Positions 7,309 through 13,593 of a stretch of 13,727 nt of DNA are shown one piece after another. The stretch comes from an uncultured Bacteroidales bacterium (lineage in GTDB: Bacteria; Bacteroidota; Bacteroidia; Bacteroidales; Muribaculaceae), in assembly GCA_900554715.1 (NCBI GenBank), contig USIN01000029.1, positions 1 through 13,727 on the forward strand, given 5' to 3'. Under the pieces are notes generated by a model, which saw nothing but the letters and a program-made list of their open reading frames with translations, was not told where the DNA came from and made no database searches. The position numbers and the translations under genes are program-made. How positions within the stretch are numbered: the stretch's first letter is position 1; each line of letters begins with the position of its first letter.

Positions 7309-8279
7309 TGCCAAACAATTTTATGACAGCGGCGCTCACGGTCATTCTGGCCGTGGCGTTGCCGTCATGTAACAAAGACGAGGTTATCGACGGCCCCGAT
7401 GGTCCTGACGACGGTGTTTTCAGACCGGCCACATCGCACAGCTCGGCCTTCTGCAACCGCGTATATGAGTGGACGCCGGCTCCCGGGCAGTTTATCAACG
7501 ACTTCACGCCCGAGAAGCTGACCGAGCCGGTCACTGACCCGGCCGATGCGGCCAAGATTGCTTTCAAGCGGCTCGACACCGGAAATTTTGTATCGCTCGG
7601 CGCTTTCGGTGGATATATCGTCGTCGGGTTTGACCACAGCATCATGTCGTCGGCCGGCGATTATGACTTCGCCGTAGCAGCCAACGCCTTCCTGAACGCC
7701 GGCACAGGCGCCGGAGGCTCAAACGAACCGGGCATCGTCTACGTCATGCAGGACAGCAACGGCAACGGGCTGCCCGACGACGTCTGGTATGAACTCAAAG
7801 GCAGCGACACGTCTGACGGAGCCACGGTGCGCGACTACGCCGTGACATACGTCAGACCCGACGCCCCCGGATGCAATGTCTCATGGACCGACAACCGCGG
7901 AGCCGAAGGCACGGTCGACTACCTCGCGCCGTTTCACAAACAGGACTACTATTATCCCTGCTGGGTGAAAGCCGACAGCTACACTCTATCGGGCACATGC
8001 CTGAAAGCCCGCACGTCGCTCGACGACGCCACGGGCTACTGGAACAATGCTCCGTTCGGGTGGGGATATGCCGACAATATGGGCGCCGACAACTTCACAA
8101 CCGACCGTTTCGGCCAGTGCAACCGGTTCAGAATCAGTGACGCCATCGACGCCGACGGCAATCCGGCGCTTCTGACGTTCGCCGACTTCGTCAGGATTCA
8201 GACGGGCGTCAACGCCAAATCAGGCATCCTCGGAGAAGTGTCGACCGAAGTATTCGGCGTCTTCGACCTGCATCTGTAA
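7305..8279 (+). CDS. Surface lipoprotein of the B12-riboswitch operon
   Basis: The 324-residue protein starts with a lipoprotein signal; Cys22 follows LPS, and the next residues NKDEV fit the Bacteroidetes surface-export signal X-K-(D/E)2-X, so it is probably displayed on the outside. An acidic, Gly/Pro-rich linker (25-37) precedes a globular domain. Recognisable segments are EPGIVYVMQD, DSNGNGLPDDVWYELKGSD (150-168; a calcium-loop-like Asp/Asn pattern), VSWTDNRGAEG, FHKQDYYYP, WGYADN and a C-terminal FGVFDLHL. This resembles proteins annotated as cell-surface or PKD-like proteins next to DUF4465 genes in Bacteroides B12 loci (recalled, not searched). The ATGATG start overlaps the previous stop, indicating translational coupling. 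An alternative start is the second ATG at 7308. Confidence 0.83.
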   Translation: MMPNNFMTAALTVILAVALPSCNKDEVIDGPDGPDDGVFRPATSHSSAFCNRVYEWTPAPGQFINDFTPEKLTEPVTDPADAAKIAFKRLDTGNFVSLGAFGGYIVVGFDHSIMSSAGDYDFAVAANAFLNAGTGAGGSNEPGIVYVMQDSNGNGLPDDVWYELKGSDTSDGATVRDYAVTYVRPDAPGCNVSWTDNRGAEGTVDYLAPFHKQDYYYPCWVKADSYTLSGTCLKARTSLDDATGYWNNAPFGWGYADNMGADNFTTDRFGQCNRFRISDAIDADGNPALLTFADFVRIQTGVNAKSGILGEVSTEVFGVFDLHL

Positions 8280-8314
8280 TAAATTAGAAATATTCCTGCT
8301 AAACTTAGATATTC

Positions 8315-8358
8315 AGAGCGGTGGCGCGGTGATGCGTCGCCGCTCTGTGTCTGTTTAT
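8315..8358 (+). terminator. Probable terminator of the B12-riboswitch operon
   Basis: AGAGCGGTGGCG (8315-8326) pairs over 12 positions, with two G-U pairs, with CGTCGCCGCTCT (8335-8346). The tail GTGTCTGTTTATAT is only moderately T-rich. It lies 36 bases after the lipoprotein stop codon. Confidence 0.7.
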
Positions 8359-8369
8359 ATCGGGCTTGT

Positions 8370-8401
8370 TTTGCTTTAAAGTATATTAATTTGTAATTTT
8401 G
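8370..8401 (+). promoter_or_regulatory. Promoter of the acyltransferase gene
   Basis: TTTG (8370-8373), 20 bases, TAATTTTG (8394-8401): an exact fit to the Bacteroidetes consensus. The expected start of transcription is near 8407-8409, giving a leader of about 43 bases before the ATG at 8451. Confidence 0.85.
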
Positions 8402-8450
8402 CCAAACTCAATACTAATTCCGGCAAACAATATAATATATCCGTTTCCCT

Positions 8451-9605
8451 ATGAATTCACTATCCCCCGTCACCGGCGACAAGCCGCGCTATGAAGTGCT
8501 CGACGGCCTTCGCGGAGTGGCCGCGATGATTGTCGTCGTCTTTCACCTCTTCGAAACCTACTCAGGCGGCGTAGACAAACAGATCATCAACCACGGTTAT
8601 CTCGCTGTCGACTTTTTTTATGTCCTTTCGGGCTTTGTCATCGGCTATGCCTATGACGACCGATGGCCGAAAATGACAGTCTGGAATTTTTTCAAACGCC
8701 GTCTCATACGCCTTCAGCCAATGGTGGTCGCCGGACTCGTCTTCGGAGCGGCGCTTTTCTATCTCGGCGATTCACCCTATGCGCCCGAAGTGGTCAGAAC
8801 GCCATGGACCCGGCTGTTGCTCGTTCTCGTCATAGGCTGTTTCATGTTCCCGACACCTCCGTCGCTCGACATACGCGGCTGGCGCGAGATAACGCCCATC
8901 AACGGTCCGCAATGGTCGCTGATGTGGGAATATGCAGGCAACATATTCTACGCGCTGTTCGTCCGACGGCTGTCTAAGACAGCTTTGGCCGTACTGGTCG
9001 TCATATCGGCACTGATGACACTCGATCTGGCGCTCGATATCGACGTTTTCGGCATCCTCGATGTAAGAAGCCATGTGCGCTACACTGTCATCGGTGGCTA
9101 CGGCATGTCATCCGAGCAGATTTATATCGGACTGGCCCGTCTGTGCTATCCGTTTTTCTGCGGGTTGCTGCTCTTCCGTCTGGGCAGACGCATGACGGTC
9201 AGCCACGGAGGTTTCGGCTTGTGCTGTCTCATTCTGGCCGCTGCACTCGCGATGCCCCATGCAGGCACTCAGTCTGCCCCCTGGCTCGACGGCGTCTATA
9301 ACGCGACGGTCATCATAGCGGTCTTTCCCCTGCTTGTGCTGGCGGGAGCCGGCAGCAAAATCAAATCACCACGCACAATAGCGCTCTGCCGCTTTCTCGG
9401 TGAGATTTCTTATCCGCTCTATATCACCCACTATCCATTGATATACATACAGTTCGGCTGGGCTACCCGCCATCCCGAAGCATCTGCAGGCACACACATA
9501 GCCGTAGCCGCCGGCATATTCTGTCTCTCGATTTTCGTCGCCTACGCCATGCTAAGGCTCTACGACCAGCCCGTAAGACAGTGGCTCACCCGACACTGGC
9601 GCTGA
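8451..9605 (+). CDS. Acyltransferase-3 (OafA/YrhL-type) integral membrane protein
   Basis: The 384-residue protein starts its domain with YEVLDGLRGVAAM (14-26), then VVVFHLFE with the conserved histidine of the family, and GYLAVDFFYVLSGFVIGY (48-65), all diagnostic of acyltransferase family 3. About ten hydrophobic helices follow, and the C-terminal EISYPLYITHYPLIY stretch is also typical. Known members O-acylate (often O-acetylate) sugars of lipopolysaccharide, capsule or exported polysaccharide at the inner membrane. The acceptor here is unknown. It has its own promoter and no partner gene; a separate promoter follows for the next operon, so it is monocistronic. No extra SGNH domain is fused, and the length is normal for a stand-alone enzyme. 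Confidence 0.92.
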   Translation: MNSLSPVTGDKPRYEVLDGLRGVAAMIVVVFHLFETYSGGVDKQIINHGYLAVDFFYVLSGFVIGYAYDDRWPKMTVWNFFKRRLIRLQPMVVAGLVFGAALFYLGDSPYAPEVVRTPWTRLLLVLVIGCFMFPTPPSLDIRGWREITPINGPQWSLMWEYAGNIFYALFVRRLSKTALAVLVVISALMTLDLALDIDVFGILDVRSHVRYTVIGGYGMSSEQIYIGLARLCYPFFCGLLLFRLGRRMTVSHGGFGLCCLILAAALAMPHAGTQSAPWLDGVYNATVIIAVFPLLVLAGAGSKIKSPRTIALCRFLGEISYPLYITHYPLIYIQFGWATRHPEASAGTHIAVAAGIFCLSIFVAYAMLRLYDQPVRQWLTRHWR

Positions 9606-9701
9606 CACAATAGTCCGAACGGCCGAACGGCTCTTAACGTTTATTAATTTGCCGCTAAGACATCGATTTAGTAATTTTGTAATACCTAAATTACTACGAA
9701 A
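9606..9701. promoter_or_regulatory. Promoter and palindromic operator of the COG0523-recR-GNAT operon
   Basis: TTTG (9648-9651), 20 bases, TAATTTTG (9672-9679) forms a consensus promoter. A perfect inverted repeat, TAGTAATTT (9669-9677) and AAATTACTA (9688-9696) with a 10-base spacer, covers the -7 element and the likely start site, as a repressor operator would. The half-site GTAAT appears three times counting both strands. A tandem CCGAACGG pair (9615-9622, 9623-9630) lies just after the acyltransferase stop; no clear terminator is seen there. Confidence 0.75.
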
Positions 9702-10934
9702 ATGGCACGAAAAGACATACCCGTACTGCTGCTGACCGGTTATCTCGGCAGCGGCAAGACAACCCTCCTCAACAATATCCTCAGCAACCGCCGCGGCATA
9801 CGCTTCGCAGTCATCGTCAACGACATCGGCGAGGTCAACATCGACGCCTCCCTGATACAGAAAGGCGGCATCGTGGGCCAGGACCAATCGGGCGACCTCG
9901 TCGCCCTCCAGAACGGCTGCATCTGCTGCACGCTCAAGGCCGACCTCATCAAACAGCTCGCCGAACTCGTCGAGTCTGACCGCTTCGACTATATCGTCGT
10001 CGAAGCAAGCGGCATCTGCGAGCCACAGCCACTAGCCCGCACCATCGACGCCATGCAGACCATGGCACGCCCCGAAGACACCGTGCCGCGTCTCGACTGC
10101 ATCGTCACCGTCGTCGACGCCCTCAGACTCAAAGACGAATTCGGCTGCGGCGACAGTCTCACACGCACCGACATTGACAACGAAGACATCGAACGCCTCG
10201 TCATCGAACAGATTGAATTCTGCAACATCATTCTGCTCAACAAGATATCAGAAGTCAGCCGCGACGAGGCCGAACACCTCAAGGCCATCATACGCGCCAT
10301 ACAGCCCGCTGCGCGCATCATCGAGTGCGACTACGCCCGCATCGACCTCGACGACATACTCAACACCCGAATGTTCGACTTCGAGCGTGTCGCCACGTCG
10401 GCCGCATGGGTCCGCGGCATAGAAGGCCACGAAGAAGATGATGACGACGATGAGGATAACGACGACCATGACCATCACCACGCCCACGGACATCACGGTC
10501 ATGAGCACCATCACAATCATGGTCATGAACATGAACATCATCACGACCATGACCACGGCGAGGCCGAGGAATATGGCATCGGCACCTTCGTCTACTATCG
10601 CCGTCCGGCATTCGATTTCAACAAATTCGACCGCTTCATCGCCCAGTCATGGCCCAAGAACGTCATCCGCGCCAAAGGTGTCGTCTACTTCAGTCAGAAC
10701 CGCAACATGTCTGTACTGTTCGAGCAGGCAGGCTCTCAGAAAAACCTCACCGAAGCCGGCTACTGGTATGCCACCGCCCCGGCTGACGAACTCCGGCAGA
10801 TTATGGCCGCCGAACCCGGACTCGTGCGCGACTGGGATCCCGAATACGGCGACCGCATGCAAAAGATCGTCTTCATTGGCCGCGACCTCGACCGTGAGGC
10901 CATCACCAAAGCTCTTGACGCCTGTCTCGTGTGA
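9702..10934 (+). CDS. COG0523 (CobW/YciC/ZNG1-like) metallochaperone GTPase with His-rich loop
   Basis: This 410-residue protein has Walker A GYLGSGKT (13-20), the metal-binding NGCICCTL (Cys73, Cys75, Cys76), and EASGICEP (101-108), the signature set of COG0523 GTPases. The base-recognition motif reads NKIS (180-183) rather than the usual NKxD. An acidic run followed by a His-rich segment (256-285, 19 His in 30) links to the CobW C-terminal domain (about 291-405). Family members insert zinc, cobalt or nickel into client proteins; the His-rich loop and a palindromic operator at the promoter favour a metal-responsive role, zinc being most likely but not proven. No cob biosynthesis genes are near, so the name cobW would mislead. 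The stop overlaps the recR start by one base. Confidence 0.93.
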   Translation: MARKDIPVLLLTGYLGSGKTTLLNNILSNRRGIRFAVIVNDIGEVNIDASLIQKGGIVGQDQSGDLVALQNGCICCTLKADLIKQLAELVESDRFDYIVVEASGICEPQPLARTIDAMQTMARPEDTVPRLDCIVTVVDALRLKDEFGCGDSLTRTDIDNEDIERLVIEQIEFCNIILLNKISEVSRDEAEHLKAIIRAIQPAARIIECDYARIDLDDILNTRMFDFERVATSAAWVRGIEGHEEDDDDDEDNDDHDHHHAHGHHGHEHHHNHGHEHEHHHDHDHGEAEEYGIGTFVYYRRPAFDFNKFDRFIAQSWPKNVIRAKGVVYFSQNRNMSVLFEQAGSQKNLTEAGYWYATAPADELRQIMAAEPGLVRDWDPEYGDRMQKIVFIGRDLDREAITKALDACLV

Positions 10935-11560
10935 TGGAAGAGCGCCCTTTCACATCGAGCCTGCTCGAGGAAGCCGTCACCGAGCTCTCACGGCTGCCAG
11001 GCGTCGGCCGCAAGACAGCCCTGCGTCTGGCCCTGCACCTGCTCCGCCGCGACGAGCGCGAGACCGACAACCTCAGCAACGCCCTCAGCCGACTGCGCCA
11101 TGAAGTCAGATACTGCCGCCAGTGCCACAACATCAGCGAGACCGAGCTTTGTCCCGTCTGCAGTTCGCCATTGCGTGACAGCCGCACCGTCTGCGTCGTC
11201 GAAAACGTCAAAGACGTCATGAGCATCGAAAACACCTCAAGTTTCAACGGCGTCTATCATGTGCTCGGCGGCCTCATCTCACCCGTCGACGGCATAGGCC
11301 CCGACAGCCTCGAGATAGCCTCGCTTGTCGAACGCGTAGCCGCAGGCGGCGTCGACGAAATCATTCTCGCCCTGAGCGCCACGATGGAAGGCGATACCAC
11401 AAACTACTACATCTTCCGCCGTCTCGCCTCTCTCCCCGTCAGAATAACCCAGCTCGCGCGCGGCGTCTCTGTCGGCAACGAAATCGAATACACCGACGAA
11501 ATCACCCTCGGCCGCTCGCTCATCAACCGCATACCCTTCAACGACACCTTCAGACAATGA
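10934..11560 (+). CDS. recR: Recombination mediator RecR
   Basis: The 208-residue protein has the RecR order: an N-terminal helix-hairpin-helix with LSRLPGVGRKTALRLALHLL (18-37), a four-cysteine zinc finger (Cys61, Cys64, Cys73, Cys76), a Toprim domain starting at VCVVENVKDVMSIE (86-99) and continuing through EIILALSATMEGDTTNYYI, and a C-terminal ITQLARGVSVG and ITLGRSLINRI. RecR acts with RecF/RecO to load RecA on gapped DNA. I chose the ATG at 10934, which overlaps the previous TGA (TGATG), over the GTG one codon upstream. It ends with ATGA shared with the next gene. Length is normal for the family. Confidence 0.97.
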   Translation: MEERPFTSSLLEEAVTELSRLPGVGRKTALRLALHLLRRDERETDNLSNALSRLRHEVRYCRQCHNISETELCPVCSSPLRDSRTVCVVENVKDVMSIENTSSFNGVYHVLGGLISPVDGIGPDSLEIASLVERVAAGGVDEIILALSATMEGDTTNYYIFRRLASLPVRITQLARGVSVGNEIEYTDEITLGRSLINRIPFNDTFRQ

Positions 11561-12081
11561 CACCACTCACAGGCCCACGCCTGACACTCCGCCCCGTCGA
11601 ACCGGCTGATCTTGACAGCCTGTATATCTGGGAAAACGACAGCTCGTCATGGGGCGTCGCCTCAACCCGCGCCCCCCTTTCGCGACGACAGCTCCACGAC
11701 TACATCGAGAGCTATGACGCCGACATCTATGCCGCCCGACAGTTGCGTCTCGTCATCGAGGAGACAGCATCGGGTCGCGCCATCGGCGCCATCGACCTCT
11801 ATGACTTCGATCCGCGCGACCTCAGAGCCTTCGCCGCCATATACATCGCCGAAGACAGCCGTCGACAAGGCTACGGCTGCGAAGCCCTCGGCCTCATGGC
11901 CGACTACGGCCGCGCCGTCATCGGGCTCCACCAGATAGCAGCCTTCGTCGCCGTCGGCAATGCCGCGTCACTCGCCCTCTTCCGGCACTGCGGCTTCAGC
12001 AGCGCCGGACGTCTGCGCTCGTGGATCAAATACGACAGCCGCTACCACGACGTCATCATCATGCAGCGCCTCTTCGTCTGA
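11557..12081 (+). CDS. GNAT-family N-acetyltransferase (RimJ/RimL-like)
   Basis: The 174-residue protein begins with GPRLTLRPVEPADLDSLYIW, the usual start of RimJ/RimL-like acetyltransferases. The acetyl-CoA loop is RRQGYG (102-107), and motif B reads NAASLALFRHCGF (135-147). The substrate could be a protein N-terminus, an amino sugar or a small amine; the sequence does not decide. Its ATG overlaps the recR stop (ATGA), so it is translated from the same transcript. It is the last gene of the three-gene operon. Confidence 0.9.
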   Translation: MTPLTGPRLTLRPVEPADLDSLYIWENDSSSWGVASTRAPLSRRQLHDYIESYDADIYAARQLRLVIEETASGRAIGAIDLYDFDPRDLRAFAAIYIAEDSRRQGYGCEALGLMADYGRAVIGLHQIAAFVAVGNAASLALFRHCGFSSAGRLRSWIKYDSRYHDVIIMQRLFV

Positions 12082-12111
12082 CCCCTCCACGCCGACCACC
12101 GCCCCATCCGC

Positions 12112-12154
12112 AAAAAAACACGCAGCCCCGCATGTTAATTGCATGCAGGGCTGC
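12112..12154 (-). terminator. Hairpin with minus-strand T-run (copy A)
   Basis: GCAGCCCCGCATG (12122-12134) and CATGCAGGGCTGC (12142-12154) pair with one mismatch. On the minus strand the hairpin is followed by TGTTTTTTTG, the form of an intrinsic terminator. No minus-strand gene ends here now. It shares the 16 bases CATGCAGGGCTGCGCC and the following TATAAAA with the hairpin beside the right-hand DegT gene. On the plus strand it may act weakly for the GNAT gene, 40 bases upstream. Confidence 0.7.
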
Positions 12155-12245
12155 GCCGTATAAAAATCAAGTATGCAATTTGATACAACCTGCACTATTC
12201 TGAGACATCATTAGCAAATATGGACTTTACATTCAAGCAATATAT

Positions 12246-12277
12246 TTTGCTATTATAAAAATTAACCCCTAAATTTG
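12246..12277 (+). promoter_or_regulatory. Promoter of the AAA_14/DUF4143 ATPase gene
   Basis: TTTG (12246-12249), 20 bases, TAAATTTG (12270-12277) is a full consensus match. The likely start of transcription is near 12283-12285, giving a leader of about 28 bases. The -7 element and the whole leader lie within the upstream direct repeat, whose near-palindromic halves could bind a repressor. Confidence 0.85.
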
Positions 12278-12312
12278 CGTAAATTATCAATCTAATTTCA
12301 AATTAGCGCAAT
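12272..12312 (+). repeat. Direct repeat flanking the ATPase gene, upstream copy
   Basis: These 41 bases match 13474-13514 at 33 positions without gaps. The copy contains ATTTGCGTAAAT (palindrome with one mismatch) and ATTAGCGCAAT, and ends directly at the ATG of the ATPase gene. Confidence 0.9.
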
Positions 12313-13458
12313 ATGAATTACATTCCAAGAGCTATAAGCGATAATATAATAAGAGCGGCGGGTAGCTTTCCTGCTATTGTCGTAACAGGTCCACGGCAAT
12401 CAGGCAAATCTACATTATGCAATACGCTTTTTCCTGATTATAGCAAATATAATTTTGAGGATATAGGCCTGCGCCAAAGCGTGCAACTTGACCCAAACGG
12501 ATTTCTTGCAGCGTGTGGAGATAACGTGATATTGGATGAAGTTCAACACATACCCGACCTTTTTTCATACATCCAGATAATCATAGACAGCAATCCGAAT
12601 CGTAGATTTATATTGACAGGCAGCAGCAATTTTGCATTGATGGAAAGTATAACCCAGACACTTGCCGGACGCGCAGCCTTGTTCACATTGCTGCCATTGT
12701 CGATCAAAGAACTTGGCGGCTGCTCAGATGTTACAACCGACGACATACTTTTCAACGGATTCTACCCCCGCGTTGTCGCAGGAAAAACACCGGTTGATTT
12801 ATACTACAGCTCATATTATTCAACTTATGTCGAACGTGATGTCAGACAGCTAAAAAACATCACTAATCTCAGTCTGTTCCAATCGTTTATCACTCTCGCC
12901 GCAGCACGCATTGGCTCTGAATTCAATGCCAGCCAGCTTGGCAATGAAATCGGAGTCAGCTCAAATACAGTAAAATCATGGATGTCGCTACTTCAGGCTT
13001 CATATATAGCGTTCACGCTTCAACCGTATCATACCAATATCGGTAAACGGTTGACAAAGACTCCTAAATTATATTTCTATGACACCGGCTTACTATGCAG
13101 ACTTCTTGAAATTGAAACTCCGACACAATTGCGCAACCATCCCCTTCGTGGTAATATATTTGAGAATCTCGCCGTGATTGAACTACTTAAAGAACAATAT
13201 AATGCCGCCAGACTGCCTAAAATATATTTTTATCGTGAAAACAAAGGCAGAGAAGTCGATATAGTGAGAATCAACGGAATGAAACTGGACCTATTCGAAG
13301 TCAAATCAGGTCAGACATTTAGCACTTCATTTCTAAAGAATTTATACTATGTCAGAGCCCTTTTTCCCGATAATGTAGACAAAGCCGTAGTCGTCTATGA
13401 CGGTGACTATATTCCGCCGGCCGCGATAAACATACGTCGTCTCACAAGCCTTTATTAG
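12313..13458 (+). CDS. AAA_14/DUF4143 ATPase in a repeat-flanked cassette
   Basis: The 381-residue protein has an N-terminal AAA domain with Walker A GPRQSGKS (26-33), Walker B NVILDE (71-76) and LTGSSNF (101-107). A winged-helix-like stretch follows (about 205-230, SQLGNEIGVSSNTVKSWMSL). The C-terminal DUF4143 part contains FENLAVIELLKE, REVDIV (313-318) and FEVKSG (328-333), an arrangement like PD-(D/E)xK nucleases (Glu287, Asp316, Glu329, Lys331). Members are common and multicopy in Bacteroidetes, with no settled function. Sampled lines are 37-38% GC against about 63% in the preceding operon, suggesting horizontal origin. The gene lies between two 41-bp direct repeats, the first ending exactly at its start codon. 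Full length, no frameshift. Confidence 0.93.
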   Translation: MNYIPRAISDNIIRAAGSFPAIVVTGPRQSGKSTLCNTLFPDYSKYNFEDIGLRQSVQLDPNGFLAACGDNVILDEVQHIPDLFSYIQIIIDSNPNRRFILTGSSNFALMESITQTLAGRAALFTLLPLSIKELGGCSDVTTDDILFNGFYPRVVAGKTPVDLYYSSYYSTYVERDVRQLKNITNLSLFQSFITLAAARIGSEFNASQLGNEIGVSSNTVKSWMSLLQASYIAFTLQPYHTNIGKRLTKTPKLYFYDTGLLCRLLEIETPTQLRNHPLRGNIFENLAVIELLKEQYNAARLPKIYFYRENKGREVDIVRINGMKLDLFEVKSGQTFSTSFLKNLYYVRALFPDNVDKAVVVYDGDYIPPAAINIRRLTSLY

Positions 13459-13473
13459 GTGATTTTTCAGCCC

Positions 13474-13514
13474 CATTTGCGCAAATCATCAATTCGACTT
13501 AAAATTAGCGCAAT
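13474..13514 (+). repeat. Direct repeat flanking the ATPase gene, downstream copy
   Basis: This copy matches 12272-12312 at 33 of 41 positions and begins 16 bases after the ATPase stop codon. It contains the perfect palindrome ATTTGCGCAAAT (13475-13486) and ATTAGCGCAAT (13504-13514). Unlike the upstream copy it lacks the TA of the -7 box and has no -33 element, so it should not be a promoter. Confidence 0.9.
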
Positions 13515-13524
13515 TTCAGCTGTT

Positions 13525-13569
13525 TTTCTAAAAATACACAGCCCGCATGCATTCAACATGCAGGGCTGC
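13525..13569 (-). terminator. Terminator of the right-hand DegT gene (copy B)
   Basis: CAGCCCGCATG and CATGCAGGGCTG form a hairpin with one bulged base; on the minus strand it is followed by TGTATTTTTAG. It lies about 25 bases past the stop codon of the minus-strand aminotransferase gene. The 16 bases at 13557-13572 and the TATAAAA after them recur beside the hairpin at 12112-12154. Confidence 0.75.
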
Positions 13570-13593
13570 GCCATATAAAATTCAGCAGAATAT

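Noticed and set aside
9615..9630. CCGAACGG tandem as a terminator of the acyltransferase gene
   Set aside because: It gives only three-base stems and no T-run follows.
10438..10575. Short repeated CAT/CAC units that look like a DNA tandem repeat
   Set aside because: They are codons of the His-rich loop; the repetition is at protein level and irregular in DNA.
9702..10934. Naming the GTPase gene cobW and linking it to B12 synthesis
   Set aside because: No cobalamin synthesis genes are near, it has its own promoter, and COG0523 members mostly handle zinc or other metals.
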